Shown here: piece after piece, positions 25,646-33,958 of the stretch
Numbering within the stretch: the first letter of the stretch is position 1
Layout: every line of letters starts with the position of its first letter
Origin: Brevibacterium sp. 239c
GTDB taxonomy: Bacteria; Actinomycetota; Actinomycetes; Actinomycetales; Brevibacteriaceae
DNA: 64,000 nt
Assembly: GCF_900169365.1 (NCBI RefSeq)
Contig: NZ_FXZH01000004.1
Location: 1 to 64,000 of the forward strand
Direction: 5' to 3'
The notes under the pieces: generated by a model
What the model saw: only the letters and a program-made list of their open reading frames with translations
Databases searched by the model: none
Told to the model about the DNA's origin: nothing
Program-made: the position numbers and the translations under genes

Positions 25646-26982
25646 CAGTTCCCCTGCGCGTTGGGCACACCGGCTGCGGCCTTGGCTGCGGCGGGCAGTG
25701 CCGAGACGATCCGATCGAGGATCTCATCGGTGTGTGCGTAGGACAGGAACCAGGATTCGAAGGCGCTCGGCGGCATGTGGATGCCCGACTCGAGCATGGA
25801 ATTGAAGAACGCGGAGTAACGGTCGACGTTCTGCGTCCTGGCATCGTCGTAGTTGGTGACCTCACGGTCGGTGAAGAAGACGGAGAACATCGAGTTCGCA
25901 GACTGGATGGTGTGCTCGACCCCTTCGGCCTCGAGGCTGGCAGCGACTGCGGGCCGCAGAATGTCCGCGGCGCGTGAGATGTGTGAGTACACATCGAGTT
26001 CTGTTGTCAGTTGGAGTGTAGTCAGTCCGGCGGCGGTGGCCACGGGGTTTCCGGACAGGGTTCCCGCCTGGTACACCGGGCCCGTCGGTGCCAGATGCTC
26101 CATCACGTCGGCTCGTCCGCCGAAGGCCGCGGCCGGGAAGCCGCCGCCCATGACCTTGCCGAATGTGAACAGGTCGGCAGGTCCATCCGGGTAACCGAGT
26201 GTTTCAGCTTCATGGCCGTACCAGCCCGCGACCGAGACGCGGAAGCCGGTCATCACCTCATCGCTGATCATCAGTGCTTCGTGGGCCTTGGTCAGGCGGC
26301 GGATGGTGTTGGTGAAGCCGTCTCGGGGAGGCACGACGCCCATGTTTCCGGGGCTGGCTTCTGTGATGACGCAGGCGATCTCATCACCGTGTTCGTTAAA
26401 GACCGCCTCCAGGCCGGCCGCGTCGTTGTAGTCGACGACGATCGTGTCCGAAGCCTGGGCACCGGTCACGCCCGGGGTATCGGGAAGGGAGAAGGTGGCC
26501 AGACCGGATCCGGCTTGGGCCAGAAGCGCGTCGACGTGCCCGTGGTAGCAGCCGGCGAACTTCACGATCTTCGCCCGTCCTGTGTATCCACGGGCCAGCC
26601 GGATGGCGCTCATGGTCGCCTCGGTGCCCGAAGACACGAGCCGCACCTGTTCGACGGGTTCGACGCGGGCGACGATCTCCTCGGCGAGTTCGACCTCACC
26701 GGTCGACGGGGTGCCGAATGAGAAGCCCTTGACGGCGGCTTCCTGCACAGCGGCAACCACCTCGGGTCGGGAGTGGCCCATGATCATGGGCCCCCACGAA
26801 CCGATGAGGTCGATATAGTCGTTGCCATCGGCATCGCGCAGCCAGGCTCCGGTCGCCGAGGTGATGAAGCGCGGGGTGCCTCCGACGGCTTTGAAGGCCC
26901 GCACCGGGGAGTTCACTCCACCGGGGATGACATGTTCGGCGCGCTCGAACAGCGCGGCCGACTTCGCAGTCTCGTGTTTCAT
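25645..26982 (-). CDS. hemL: Glutamate-1-semialdehyde 2,1-aminomutase
   Basis: 445 residues. PLP-binding lysine is in [19 protein letters not shown] (about 265-285). [15 protein letters not shown] near 20 and [18 protein letters not shown] near 120 are characteristic of HemL. It converts glutamate-1-semialdehyde to 5-aminolevulinate, the step after glutamyl-tRNA reductase. The start ATG 26982 has AGGAG six bases upstream. It is set apart from the hemB-marR unit by 100 bases with a possible TAATAT promoter, so the hemL-ccs genes can be transcribed separately from the rest of the heme operon. Confidence 0.95.
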   Translation of the reverse strand: MKHETAKSAALFERAEHVIPGGVNSPVRAFKAVGGTPRFITSATGAWLRDADGNDYIDLIGSWGPMIMGHSRPEVVAAVQEAAVKGFSFGTPSTGEVELAEEIVARVEPVEQVRLVSSGTEATMSAIRLARGYTGRAKIVKFAGCYHGHVDALLAQAGSGLATFSLPDTPGVTGAQASDTIVVDYNDAAGLEAVFNEHGDEIACVITEASPGNMGVVPPRDGFTNTIRRLTKAHEALMISDEVMTGFRVSVAGWYGHEAETLGYPDGPADLFTFGKVMGGGFPAAAFGGRADVMEHLAPTGPVYQAGTLSGNPVATAAGLTTLQLTTELDVYSHISRAADILRPAVAASLEAEGVEHTIQSANSMFSVFFTDREVTNYDDARTQNVDRYSAFFNSMLESGIHMPPSAFESWFLSYAHTDEILDRIVSALPAAAKAAAGVPNAQGN

Positions 26983-27023
26983 GGGTTCTCCTGAAGAAGT
27001 CGCCGGATCGATGGTCGGTTCAG

Positions 27024-27029
27024 ATATTA
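27024..27029 (-). promoter_or_regulatory. Candidate -10 element for hemL-ccs transcription
   Basis: TAATAT on the minus strand about 42 bases before the hemL ATG, in an AT-rich pocket of otherwise GC-rich DNA. No good -35 is present. Confidence 0.35.
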
Positions 27030-27082
27030 GTAGAGTCGGTTCGCTCGGCCGCGCAGGTCGTGCTCAGGTGGAAGGGGTCCGG

Positions 27083-27598
27083 TCAGCTGCCAGGGGTCGA
27101 GGGTTCGGAATCGATCGGTGGTGTATCCACTGGTCCCTTCCCGATCTCACGCATATGAGCCGTGACCTTGCCGAAGACACGTCCCAGCGTCGCCATCTCC
27201 TCCGGGTCGAGCAGATCGACGAGGTGATCGCGGACGCTTTCCACATGCGTGGGTGCCATGGTGACGAGGAGATTCCAGCCAGCCTCGGTCATCTGGCAGT
27301 TGACTCCGCGTCCGTCTTCGGCGATCGAGAAGCGCTCGAGGAGCCCCTTCTTCTCCATCCGGGCCACGCTGTGGGTCAGACGGGAGCGTGACATGGTCGT
27401 GTCCATCGCGAGCAGAGCCATCCGCATCGTCCGGTCTTCATGTTCGCTCAGCCGGACCATGATCTCGTATTCGGGCAGGCCGATTCCGTGACTGTCCCGC
27501 AGCTCCTTGTCCAGCTGCACCGTCAGCAGCTGTGAACCGGTGAGATAGCTTCTCCAGGCCTTCTGATCAGGTTCGCTCAGCCAACGTGGCTCGCTCAT
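27083..27598 (-). CDS. MarR-family transcriptional regulator
   Basis: 171 residues, winged-helix MarR fold. LPEYEIMVRLSEHEDRTMRM starts the DNA-binding region, MSRSRLTHSVARMEKKGLLE (about 88-107) is the recognition helix, and the wing contains ERFSIAEDGRGVN. A proline-rich C-terminal tail follows. The ATG shares its first base with the hemB stop (TGATG), so it is translated with the heme operon and is probably its last gene. Ligand and targets are unknown; autoregulation of the heme genes is possible but not shown. Confidence 0.88.
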   Translation of the reverse strand: MSEPRWLSEPDQKAWRSYLTGSQLLTVQLDKELRDSHGIGLPEYEIMVRLSEHEDRTMRMALLAMDTTMSRSRLTHSVARMEKKGLLERFSIAEDGRGVNCQMTEAGWNLLVTMAPTHVESVRDHLVDLLDPEEMATLGRVFGKVTAHMREIGKGPVDTPPIDSEPSTPGS

Positions 27599-28602
27599 CA
27601 GTGTGCCCCGCCTGGTGTGTCTGAGTTGAGTCGCTGCGCAACTTCTGTGGCCCAGTAGGTGAGGATAGCGTCGGCACCGGCCCGCTTGAAGGCGATGAGA
27701 GATTCGTCGATCGCGCGTTCGCGTTCGATGGCTCCGGCCGCGGCCGCGAACTCGATCATCGCGTACTCCCCCGACACCTGGTATGCCCACACGGGCACCG
27801 GTGACTCACAGGCTACCTCGGCGAGGACATCGAGATAGGGCAGCCCGGGCTTGACCATGACGATGTCGGCACCTTCGGCCAGGTCGAGGTCGAGTTCACG
27901 CATGGCCTCACGACCGTTCGCGGGATCCTGCTGGTAGGTCTTCCGGTCGCCCTGGAGCTCCGAATCCACGGCTTCGCGGAAGGGTCCGAAGAACGCGGAG
28001 GCGTATTTTGCGGAGTAGGCCATCACGACGACGTCGGTGAAGCCCTCGAGGTCCAAAGCCTCCCGGCAGGCGCCAACCTGTCCGTCCATCATTCCGGAAA
28101 GTCCCACCACGTGGGCTCCGGCCTTAGCCTGCGCCACAGCCATAGCGGCGTAGCGCTCCAACGTTGCGTCGTTATCGACGCCGCCCTCGGAATCTAGGAC
28201 TCCGCAGTGTCCGTGGGAGGTGAACTCGTCGAGGCACAGATCGGCCATGATGACCGTCGTATCGCCGAGGTTGTCCCGCAGCAGCGTCAATGCGCGGTTG
28301 AGGATGCCCTCGGGATCATTGGCCTGAGAACCCTCATTGTCCTTGTGTTCCGGAATTCCGAAGAGCATCAGCCCGCCGACTCCGGAGTCCACAGCCTCAT
28401 TGGCCGCCTCGAGCAGTGAGTCCAGGGTGTGCTGGACGACTCCGGGCATGGAGTTCAGGGGCGCCGGTTCGCTCAGGGTCTCCTTGACGAACATGGGCAG
28501 GATGAGATCGGCCGGGTCCAGGCGCGTCTCCGAGACAAGCCGACGCAGGGCCGGAGTCGTCCGCAGACGACGGGGCCGAACAGTTCCAGGGACCAATGTC
28601 AT
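27598..28602 (-). CDS. hemB: 5-Aminolevulinate dehydratase (porphobilinogen synthase)
   Basis: 334 residues. The zinc site [15 protein letters not shown] has the three-cysteine type of metal-dependent enzymes. The Schiff-base lysines are in [20 protein letters not shown] and [13 protein letters not shown]. It condenses two 5-aminolevulinate molecules to porphobilinogen, the substrate of the HemC half of the fusion protein upstream in the operon. The start at ATG 28602 ([14 protein letters not shown]) gives the usual length, and a start 49 codons upstream would only add arginine-rich out-of-family sequence. One base separates it from the stop of the HemD fusion gene. Confidence 0.95.
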   Translation of the reverse strand: MTLVPGTVRPRRLRTTPALRRLVSETRLDPADLILPMFVKETLSEPAPLNSMPGVVQHTLDSLLEAANEAVDSGVGGLMLFGIPEHKDNEGSQANDPEGILNRALTLLRDNLGDTTVIMADLCLDEFTSHGHCGVLDSEGGVDNDATLERYAAMAVAQAKAGAHVVGLSGMMDGQVGACREALDLEGFTDVVVMAYSAKYASAFFGPFREAVDSELQGDRKTYQQDPANGREAMRELDLDLAEGADIVMVKPGLPYLDVLAEVACESPVPVWAYQVSGEYAMIEFAAAAGAIERERAIDESLIAFKRAGADAILTYWATEVAQRLNSDTPGGAH

Positions 28603-28603
28603 G

Positions 28604-30196
28604 TCAGGCCTTCTTTCTGCGACGCTTCTGGCTGGGGCGCGTCGGGGTGGTTCCCGCCGCCAAGTCGTCCTCGCGTGAGGACATCGCGAATTCGACCAAT
28701 CCGTCGATGAGTGAGGTGAGGTTGGCTTCCTCAGCAAGGACGTCGACACGCAGTCCGTGCTCGGCCGCGGTGTTCGCCGTGGCCGGTCCGATGCAGCAGA
28801 TCACCGAGGTGGCTGCAGGCTTTCCGGCGATCCCGACGAGGTTGCGCACCGTGGATGAAGAGGTGAAGAGGAATGCGTCGAAGTCTCCAGCCTTGATGGC
28901 TTCCCTGATGGGAGCGGGAGGCGGTGAAGCCCGCACAGTCCGGTAGGCCGTGACGTCGTCCGGGTCCCAGCCCTTCTCCAGCAGTCCGGCGACGAGCACC
29001 TCGGTGGCGATGTCGGCGCGCGGCAGCAGGACTGTGTTCATGGGGTCGATGTCGTCGACGTAGTCCGGCCAGGCTGCGGCCAGGCCGCGTGCCGAGTGTT
29101 CGCCGTCGGGAACGAGGTCGGGGGTGATGCCCCAGTCGATGAGTGCGGCAGCGGTGCGGCCGCCGACGGCGGCAACCTTGACGCCGGAGAGCGAACGGGA
29201 ATCGAGGCCGAAGTCCTCGAACCACATGCGCACTGCGCGGACAGCGTTGACGGAGGTGAAGCCGACCCATTCGTAGGATCCGTCGACGAGGCCACGGATC
29301 GCCTTCTCCATCTGAGTCGGAGTGCGCGGGGGTTGGACGGCGATGGTGGGGACAACTGTGCCCACAGCACCCAGCTCACCCAGCGCCTCGGCGGTGGAAG
29401 TGCCCTGTTCCTTCGTCCGCGGGATGAGGACCTGCCAGCCGAAGAGCGGTTTGGTCTCGAACCAGCTGAGTTCGCCTCGTGATTCCACACCCTGTCCCAT
29501 GATGACCACCATACGATCTCCGCCGGTCTGTGCCATTGTCAGGGCCTGCCCCAACGTGGTCTCCACGCTCGTCTGATCGGTCGTGGAGATGCCCCATCCC
29601 AGGAGCACCTTCGTGCCCTCGTCCCAACCGTCGTCGAGCAGGGAGCGGATCGCCTGTTCGTGGTCGGACGTGGTGCCTGTGAGCACATGGGTGGTGTTGC
29701 GGTGCCGGGACACGTCGACATGTGTCTGCGGGCCGGCCTCGATGAACCGGACAGAGCGCACACGGTTCGTCGTCAGCGCGGTGCCTGTGAACGCCGAGGT
29801 GGCTGCAGAGAGTCCGACGCCGGGGACGATCTCAACCTCGACGTCGGCCTTGCGGCACACGGCGGCTTCGGCCGTGGTCGGGGTGAAGATGATTCCGTCA
29901 TCGGAGCTCAACCGCACGACGGTCTTGTCTGGGCGAGCCAGTTCGGCGAGCTTGCGCCCCCGTGTGGAGGCGGTCGCACCGAGCTGAGCGGCTTCGACGA
30001 TCTCCGTGGCCTGAGGCACGTAGGCGGTGACGATCTCCGAATGGACGTGGGTGTCGTAGACGACGATCTCGGCGTTCGCGAGGATGTCGGCGCCGCGGAT
30101 CGTCATCAGACCCGACTCACCGGGACCGCTGCCGATGAAGACGACGCGAGGTGAGGCGGGCAGAAGACGTCGGGGCTGGACCTGGCCTGTTGTCAT
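28604..30196 (-). CDS. hemD: SUMT-like/uroporphyrinogen-III synthase fusion
   Basis: 530 residues. Residues 1-245 resemble uroporphyrinogen-III C-methyltransferase ([35 protein letters not shown]; a [10 protein letters not shown] junction). Residues 250-500 are uroporphyrinogen-III synthase ([50 protein letters not shown]). HemD closes hydroxymethylbilane to uroporphyrinogen III. In the methyltransferase part the usual RLxxGDPxxF loop reads [10 protein letters not shown], losing the glycine and proline that shape the SAM site, so methylation may be lost; that is inference. The C-terminus is basic ([11 protein letters not shown]). It overlaps the HemA-HemC gene by four bases. Confidence 0.88.
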   Translation of the reverse strand: MTTGQVQPRRLLPASPRVVFIGSGPGESGLMTIRGADILANAEIVVYDTHVHSEIVTAYVPQATEIVEAAQLGATASTRGRKLAELARPDKTVVRLSSDDGIIFTPTTAEAAVCRKADVEVEIVPGVGLSAATSAFTGTALTTNRVRSVRFIEAGPQTHVDVSRHRNTTHVLTGTTSDHEQAIRSLLDDGWDEGTKVLLGWGISTTDQTSVETTLGQALTMAQTGGDRMVVIMGQGVESRGELSWFETKPLFGWQVLIPRTKEQGTSTAEALGELGAVGTVVPTIAVQPPRTPTQMEKAIRGLVDGSYEWVGFTSVNAVRAVRMWFEDFGLDSRSLSGVKVAAVGGRTAAALIDWGITPDLVPDGEHSARGLAAAWPDYVDDIDPMNTVLLPRADIATEVLVAGLLEKGWDPDDVTAYRTVRASPPPAPIREAIKAGDFDAFLFTSSSTVRNLVGIAGKPAATSVICCIGPATANTAAEHGLRVDVLAEEANLTSLIDGLVEFAMSSREDDLAAGTTPTRPSQKRRRKKA

Positions 30197-32670
30197 ACCT
30201 GCTCCTGGACTTTGACAGGGGTGAGGTGATCCGCGGACTGCGCGGGATCGATGCCGAGCTGCCCCAGCAGGTTCTCTGCCGCTGCGGTGCCGAGTTCGTC
30301 GGCCAGCCGAGCCAGCTCCTTGCCGGTGATCGACAGTTGGTTGGCACTGCTCGAGCCCAGATCCACATCTGGAGTCACGGGCAGTGGGGCGCTCTGCCTG
30401 GTGCGGGCGAGGTTCCCGTCATCATCGGCCATGACGGCTTCGACGACGAATTCCGAGCCCGCGATCGTGGCCAGCGCACCGATGGGGGCCGAACAGCCTG
30501 CCTCTGCGCGGGACAGGATCGCCCTCTCGCAGGTCACGGCCAGGTCGGTGGTCTCATCGTGGAGCTGCTTGAGCTGATCGCGGACCTCGGCGTCGGCAGC
30601 CATGACCTCGTTGTCGAGGGCATAAGGGCTGTCGGCACCCCTTGTCTCAATAGCCAAGGCTCCCTGCCCCGGGGCGGGGAGCATCGTGGTGAAGTCGAGG
30701 GAATCGGTGGCCTCGGCCAAGCGGCCGATGCGACGGACTCCGGCTGCGGCCAGAACGACGGCGTCGAGTCGTCCGTCGCGAACATGTGCGATGCGGGTGT
30801 CGACGTTTCCGCGCACTCCGCGGACCTCGATATCGGGTCTTGCTGCACGCAGCTGCACGGCACGACGTGGCGATCCGGTGCCCACGACGCTGCCGGCCGG
30901 CAGCTGCGCGAAGCTCAGACCGTCACGGCCGATGAGGACATCGGCAGGATCGACCCGCGGTGGGATGGCGGCCATTTGGATGCCCGCCTCCGGAGTGGTG
31001 GGCAGGTCCTTGAGCGAGTGCACGGCAATATCGATCTTGCCCTGGTGCAGGGCCTGACGGACGGCGGAGACGAAGACGCCTGTGCCGCCGAAGCCGGTCA
31101 GCGGCGACATGTTGACATCGCCTTCGGTCACGACCTCGACGATCTCAATGCGCCAGCCGGTCAATGCCGCGAGCTGGTGGGCGATCGCTGTGGACTGGGA
31201 ACGTGCCAACTTCGAGCGGCGCGTGCCCAGGCGGATCGTGCGACCGGAGTAGTGCTCGGGTTCGACGATGTCGAGGGTATGGTCGGCCACCGGCCGCACA
31301 CCGTCGGCTTCGACGTGATTCGCGCTGGAGGCCGTGGCCACCTTGGTCTCCGGCTTCGTGATCGAGTGGGCGACCTTGTTCGTCGGCAAGTCGAAGAGCT
31401 GCATGAGCGCCTGCGCGTAGTCGATGTCCGAGTTGGTGACGGCCAGTTCCTTGACCTTGACCGTCGGCGTGTGGATGAGCTTCTCTGCCACTCGGTGCAG
31501 GGACTTGCGGATCTCGGCGAAGGCCTTGTCGTCAACCTCGGCGCCGATCTTCTTCTCCAGACGCTTCGTCTCAGCGGCGAGCACGTCCTTGGCGTGGGTG
31601 CGCAGTGCCGTGACGGTGGGGGCGACCGATCGTTCCTTGGCACCGGACTCGAGTTTGGTCAGCTCCTCCGCGATGATCGCGCGCACCGCTTCGACAGTTT
31701 CGACGACCGCGGTGTCCCGCTGGTTCGCGGAACTGGTGAGCATGGTCTGGATCTCGCCGAGACCGAACAGTGCCACGTGCTCGAACTCGCGCACCGACGG
31801 ATCGATATCGTGCGGCAGAGCGAGGTCGACGAATGCCTTGTTCGCCGCACCCTTGGGGTTCTGCGACAGACCGGCCTGGATGTCTTCGCGGGTGACGACG
31901 ACTTCGCGGGCACCGGTGCAGGAGACGATGAGATCGGCGTCGGCGATCTCCTCGGCCAGGATCCGGGAGGTCAGTTCGCGGGCGCGTCCGCCCACCTCGG
32001 CGACGAGGCGCTCTGCCTTGTCCACCGTCCTGTTGAGCACCGTGGTCTGAGCTACGCCCTCCTTGTGCAGGCCCGACACGACCAGTCCGGACATGGCACC
32101 GGCACCGATGACCAACGCGTTCGCTGCGCGCAGGGATCCGATGTGCGCCTGGGCGCCTTCGAGTGCGGCGCTGAAGAGAGAGCGTGCAACTTCGTCGAGG
32201 CCGGTCTCGGAGTGGGCCCGTTTGCCCACCCGCAGGGCCTGTTGCAGGGCATGGGAGAGGTCGGAGGTCAGCGCCCCGGCCGAAAGTGACTCGGTGAATG
32301 TCGAGCGCAGCTGACCCAGGATCTGGGCTTCGCCGATCGCCATTGAGTCGAGACCGCAGGAGACCTTGAGCAGATGCTCCATGGCCTGGGTGTCGTAGTG
32401 GGCGTAGAAGTGCCCAGCGATATCCTGCCATTCCTTGTCGATAGAGGACACGAGGGCATTGCCCAAGTCGGCGAGGCCTCCGTGGAAGGCGGTGACGTCG
32501 GCGATGAGCTCAAGGCGGTTGCACGTCGAGAGAACCGCGAGTCCCTCCACATTGTCTCCGGCCAATGCGTCGGTGCGTAATGCTCCGACCTCACCGGCAC
32601 CGAATGCGAGAGCGTCCAACATGTCGATAGGTGCCGACTGATGGGAAATGCCGAGAACCAAGAGAGTCAA
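30193..32670 (-). CDS. hemA-hemC: HemA-HemC fusion: glutamyl-tRNA reductase / hydroxymethylbilane synthase
   Basis: A single uninterrupted 825-residue frame. Residues 1-430 are glutamyl-tRNA reductase: LVLGISHQSAPIDML, catalytic cysteine 50 in LSTCNRLEL, GEAQILGQLR, NADPH motif VIGAGAMSGLV and ALPHDIDPSV. Residues about 430-477 form an alanine/valine/acidic linker. Residues 478-825 are hydroxymethylbilane synthase: RLGTRRSKLARSQ, VHSLKDLPT, GTGSPRRAVQLRAARPD and the dipyrromethane-cofactor cysteine near 727 in AGCSAPIGAL. Both active sites look intact. The protein would catalyse the first and fourth steps of heme synthesis. Four-base overlaps with rex upstream and hemD downstream place it in the middle of the operon. 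The two domains are normally separate adjacent genes. Confidence 0.93.
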   Translation of the reverse strand: MTLLVLGISHQSAPIDMLDALAFGAGEVGALRTDALAGDNVEGLAVLSTCNRLELIADVTAFHGGLADLGNALVSSIDKEWQDIAGHFYAHYDTQAMEHLLKVSCGLDSMAIGEAQILGQLRSTFTESLSAGALTSDLSHALQQALRVGKRAHSETGLDEVARSLFSAALEGAQAHIGSLRAANALVIGAGAMSGLVVSGLHKEGVAQTTVLNRTVDKAERLVAEVGGRARELTSRILAEEIADADLIVSCTGAREVVVTREDIQAGLSQNPKGAANKAFVDLALPHDIDPSVREFEHVALFGLGEIQTMLTSSANQRDTAVVETVEAVRAIIAEELTKLESGAKERSVAPTVTALRTHAKDVLAAETKRLEKKIGAEVDDKAFAEIRKSLHRVAEKLIHTPTVKVKELAVTNSDIDYAQALMQLFDLPTNKVAHSITKPETKVATASSANHVEADGVRPVADHTLDIVEPEHYSGRTIRLGTRRSKLARSQSTAIAHQLAALTGWRIEIVEVVTEGDVNMSPLTGFGGTGVFVSAVRQALHQGKIDIAVHSLKDLPTTPEAGIQMAAIPPRVDPADVLIGRDGLSFAQLPAGSVVGTGSPRRAVQLRAARPDIEVRGVRGNVDTRIAHVRDGRLDAVVLAAAGVRRIGRLAEATDSLDFTTMLPAPGQGALAIETRGADSPYALDNEVMAADAEVRDQLKQLHDETTDLAVTCERAILSRAEAGCSAPIGALATIAGSEFVVEAVMADDDGNLARTRQSAPLPVTPDVDLGSSSANQLSITGKELARLADELGTAAAENLLGQLGIDPAQSADHLTPVKVQEQV

Positions 32671-33362
32671 TTCCTATGCTCCTCAAAACCTGGGTTGAGC
32701 GGTGCCGAATCAAGCGCCGAATAGTATGCGAGTACTTGCAGCTCACTGGCCAGATCGACTTGATGCACACGAATAGAATCCGGGGCGTCGAGCACGGTGG
32801 GTGCGAAGTTCAGGATGCCGCGCACGCCTGCCTCAGCGGCGATGCGTGCCGCAGCTGGTGCCGCGGATGCTGGTACTGCCATGACCACGAGGTCGATGCC
32901 CTCGGGCCAGGTGGCAAGTTCGGTGAGGTCGGAGACCGGAAGAGTGCCGATCACGGTTCCGATCTTGGCCTCATCGGTGTCGAAGATTGCGGTGAGTGAG
33001 AGTCCGCGGCGTTTGAATCCTGCGTAATCGGCCAGAGCTGAGCCCAGCCGACCGGCGCCGATGATGGCAACGGTGCGCGCCCGGTCGAGACCGAGGAAGG
33101 TACGCAGAGTCGAGGCGAGGTCCTCGCAGGAGTATCCGACTCCGCGCCGACCAGAGCGTCCCAGCTGCGACAGGTCCTTGCGCAGAATCGATGACGACAC
33201 ACCACTGCGGGCCGCCAACGCCTCCGAAGAGATCGTTGACTGGCCCGTTGCGGCGATCGTCTCAACCGTCTGCAGATAGATCGGGAGTCGGGAGATGACG
33301 CGTTCGGGGACGTCCTTGCGGACGACACCCTCAATGCTGTTGGCGGACAGAATCTCGCCCAC
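32667..33362 (-). CDS. rex: Redox-sensing transcriptional repressor Rex
   Basis: 231 residues. An N-terminal winged helix (VISRLPIYLQTVETIA; SGVSSSILRKDLSQLGRSG) is followed by a Rossmann NAD(H)-binding domain (VAIIGAGRLGSALADY; IFDTDEAKIGT) and a C-terminal domain-swap helix. Rex releases its operators when NADH rises, derepressing respiratory genes. Its position directly upstream of hemA-hemC with a four-base overlap means it is made together with heme enzymes. The GTG start has a GGAG about twelve bases upstream, a long spacing, so a nearby alternative start is possible. No Rex operator was identified by eye. Confidence 0.92.
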   Translation of the reverse strand: MGEILSANSIEGVVRKDVPERVISRLPIYLQTVETIAATGQSTISSEALAARSGVSSSILRKDLSQLGRSGRRGVGYSCEDLASTLRTFLGLDRARTVAIIGAGRLGSALADYAGFKRRGLSLTAIFDTDEAKIGTVIGTLPVSDLTELATWPEGIDLVVMAVPASAAPAAARIAAEAGVRGILNFAPTVLDAPDSIRVHQVDLASELQVLAYYSALDSAPLNPGFEEHRN

Positions 33363-33389
33363 GAAAACGCGTCACTCCTTCAATCGATC

Positions 33390-33635
33390 TCATGCGCCCA
33401 AAGCCTCAAGGGCCTTGGACAGCCGGTCCGAATCGACCCGATGGAAACTGTGCTGCCGACCGTTGAGCAACACGACCGGGACATCCCAGCCGTACTGTCC
33501 GGCAAGATCGTCATCGGTGTCGATGTCGATTTCACTCACGCTTACGTCCCTGCCGGCCACAGCCTCGGCGATGGCATCCCTGGCGGTTTCGCACAGGTGG
33601 CAGTCGGCGCGTGTCAGGAAGGTCAATGTGACCAC
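33390..33635 (-). CDS. Glutaredoxin-like protein (DUF836 type)
   Basis: 81 residues, thioredoxin fold: MVTLTFLTRADCHLCETARD with a CxxC (DCHLC) at the start of helix 1, then VSEIDIDTDDDLAGQYGWDV and the cis-proline in DVPVVLLNG. Such small proteins lie next to rex or hemA in many actinobacteria; their partners are unknown. The start is GTG 33635 because GAGGAG lies six bases upstream; a TTG nine codons earlier overlaps the terminator of the preceding gene and is less likely. It is the first gene of the rex-heme operon. Confidence 0.85.
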   Translation of the reverse strand: MVTLTFLTRADCHLCETARDAIAEAVAGRDVSVSEIDIDTDDDLAGQYGWDVPVVLLNGRQHSFHRVDSDRLSKALEALGA

Positions 33636-33663
33636 TGCACACTCCTCATCGGGCGACAACAAA

Positions 33664-33690
33664 CCCCGCCGAATTCGAATTCGAGCGGGG
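33664..33690 (-). terminator. Rho-independent terminator of the bS22 gene
   Basis: On the minus strand CCCCGC and GCGGGG pair around an inner palindrome CGAATTCGAATTCG, followed by TTTGTT. The hairpin starts about 20 bases after the bS22 stop and lies just upstream of the glutaredoxin start, so it separates the two units or allows partial read-through. Confidence 0.75.
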
Positions 33691-33710
33691 GCGTAGGACC
33701 GCTGCCGGTC

Positions 33711-33809
33711 TTACTTCTTGTTGCGACGCTGGTGGCGTGTCTTACGAAGCTGCTTACGGTGCTTCTTCTTTGACATACGCTTGCGGCGCTTCTTGATGAC
33801 TGAGCCCAC
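33711..33809 (-). CDS. Small ribosomal subunit protein bS22
   Basis: 32 residues, starting MGSVIKKRRKRMSKKKHRKQ and ending in RHQRRNKK. More than half the residues are lysine, arginine or histidine. This is the actinobacterial ribosomal protein bS22 (AURKAIP1/COX24 domain), found in mycobacterial small subunits near the decoding centre. The start is GTG 33809 with AAGGGG seven bases upstream; the ATG at residue 12 would cut off conserved sequence. It has its own promoter (33877-33906) and a Rho-independent terminator (33664-33690). Confidence 0.93.
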   Translation of the reverse strand: MGSVIKKRRKRMSKKKHRKQLRKTRHQRRNKK

Positions 33810-33876
33810 GCGGGTACCCCTTGTAATCGTCGGTGGAGGTGAACATCTGGTGCCCACCCTTTGAACTAACCGTGCA

Positions 33877-33906
33877 ATTCTATCGCTTGGGCCTCTGCTT
33901 TCCCAA
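33877..33906 (-). promoter_or_regulatory. Promoter of the bS22 gene
   Basis: On the minus strand, TTGGGA (33906-33901), an 18-base spacer and TAGAAT (33882-33877). The leader to the GTG is about 60 bases. Confidence 0.6.
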
Positions 33907-33958
33907 AACTGTGTCCAGATCCACAGCGTCGCTTCCATGATCCCCGAGGACGCGGGCT

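Noticed and set aside
30151-32289. A 712-codon open frame on the plus strand opposite the HemA-HemC gene
   Set aside because: It is a shadow of a GC-rich gene: no domain is recognised, it mirrors the coding strand, and the antisense fusion has complete active-site motifs.
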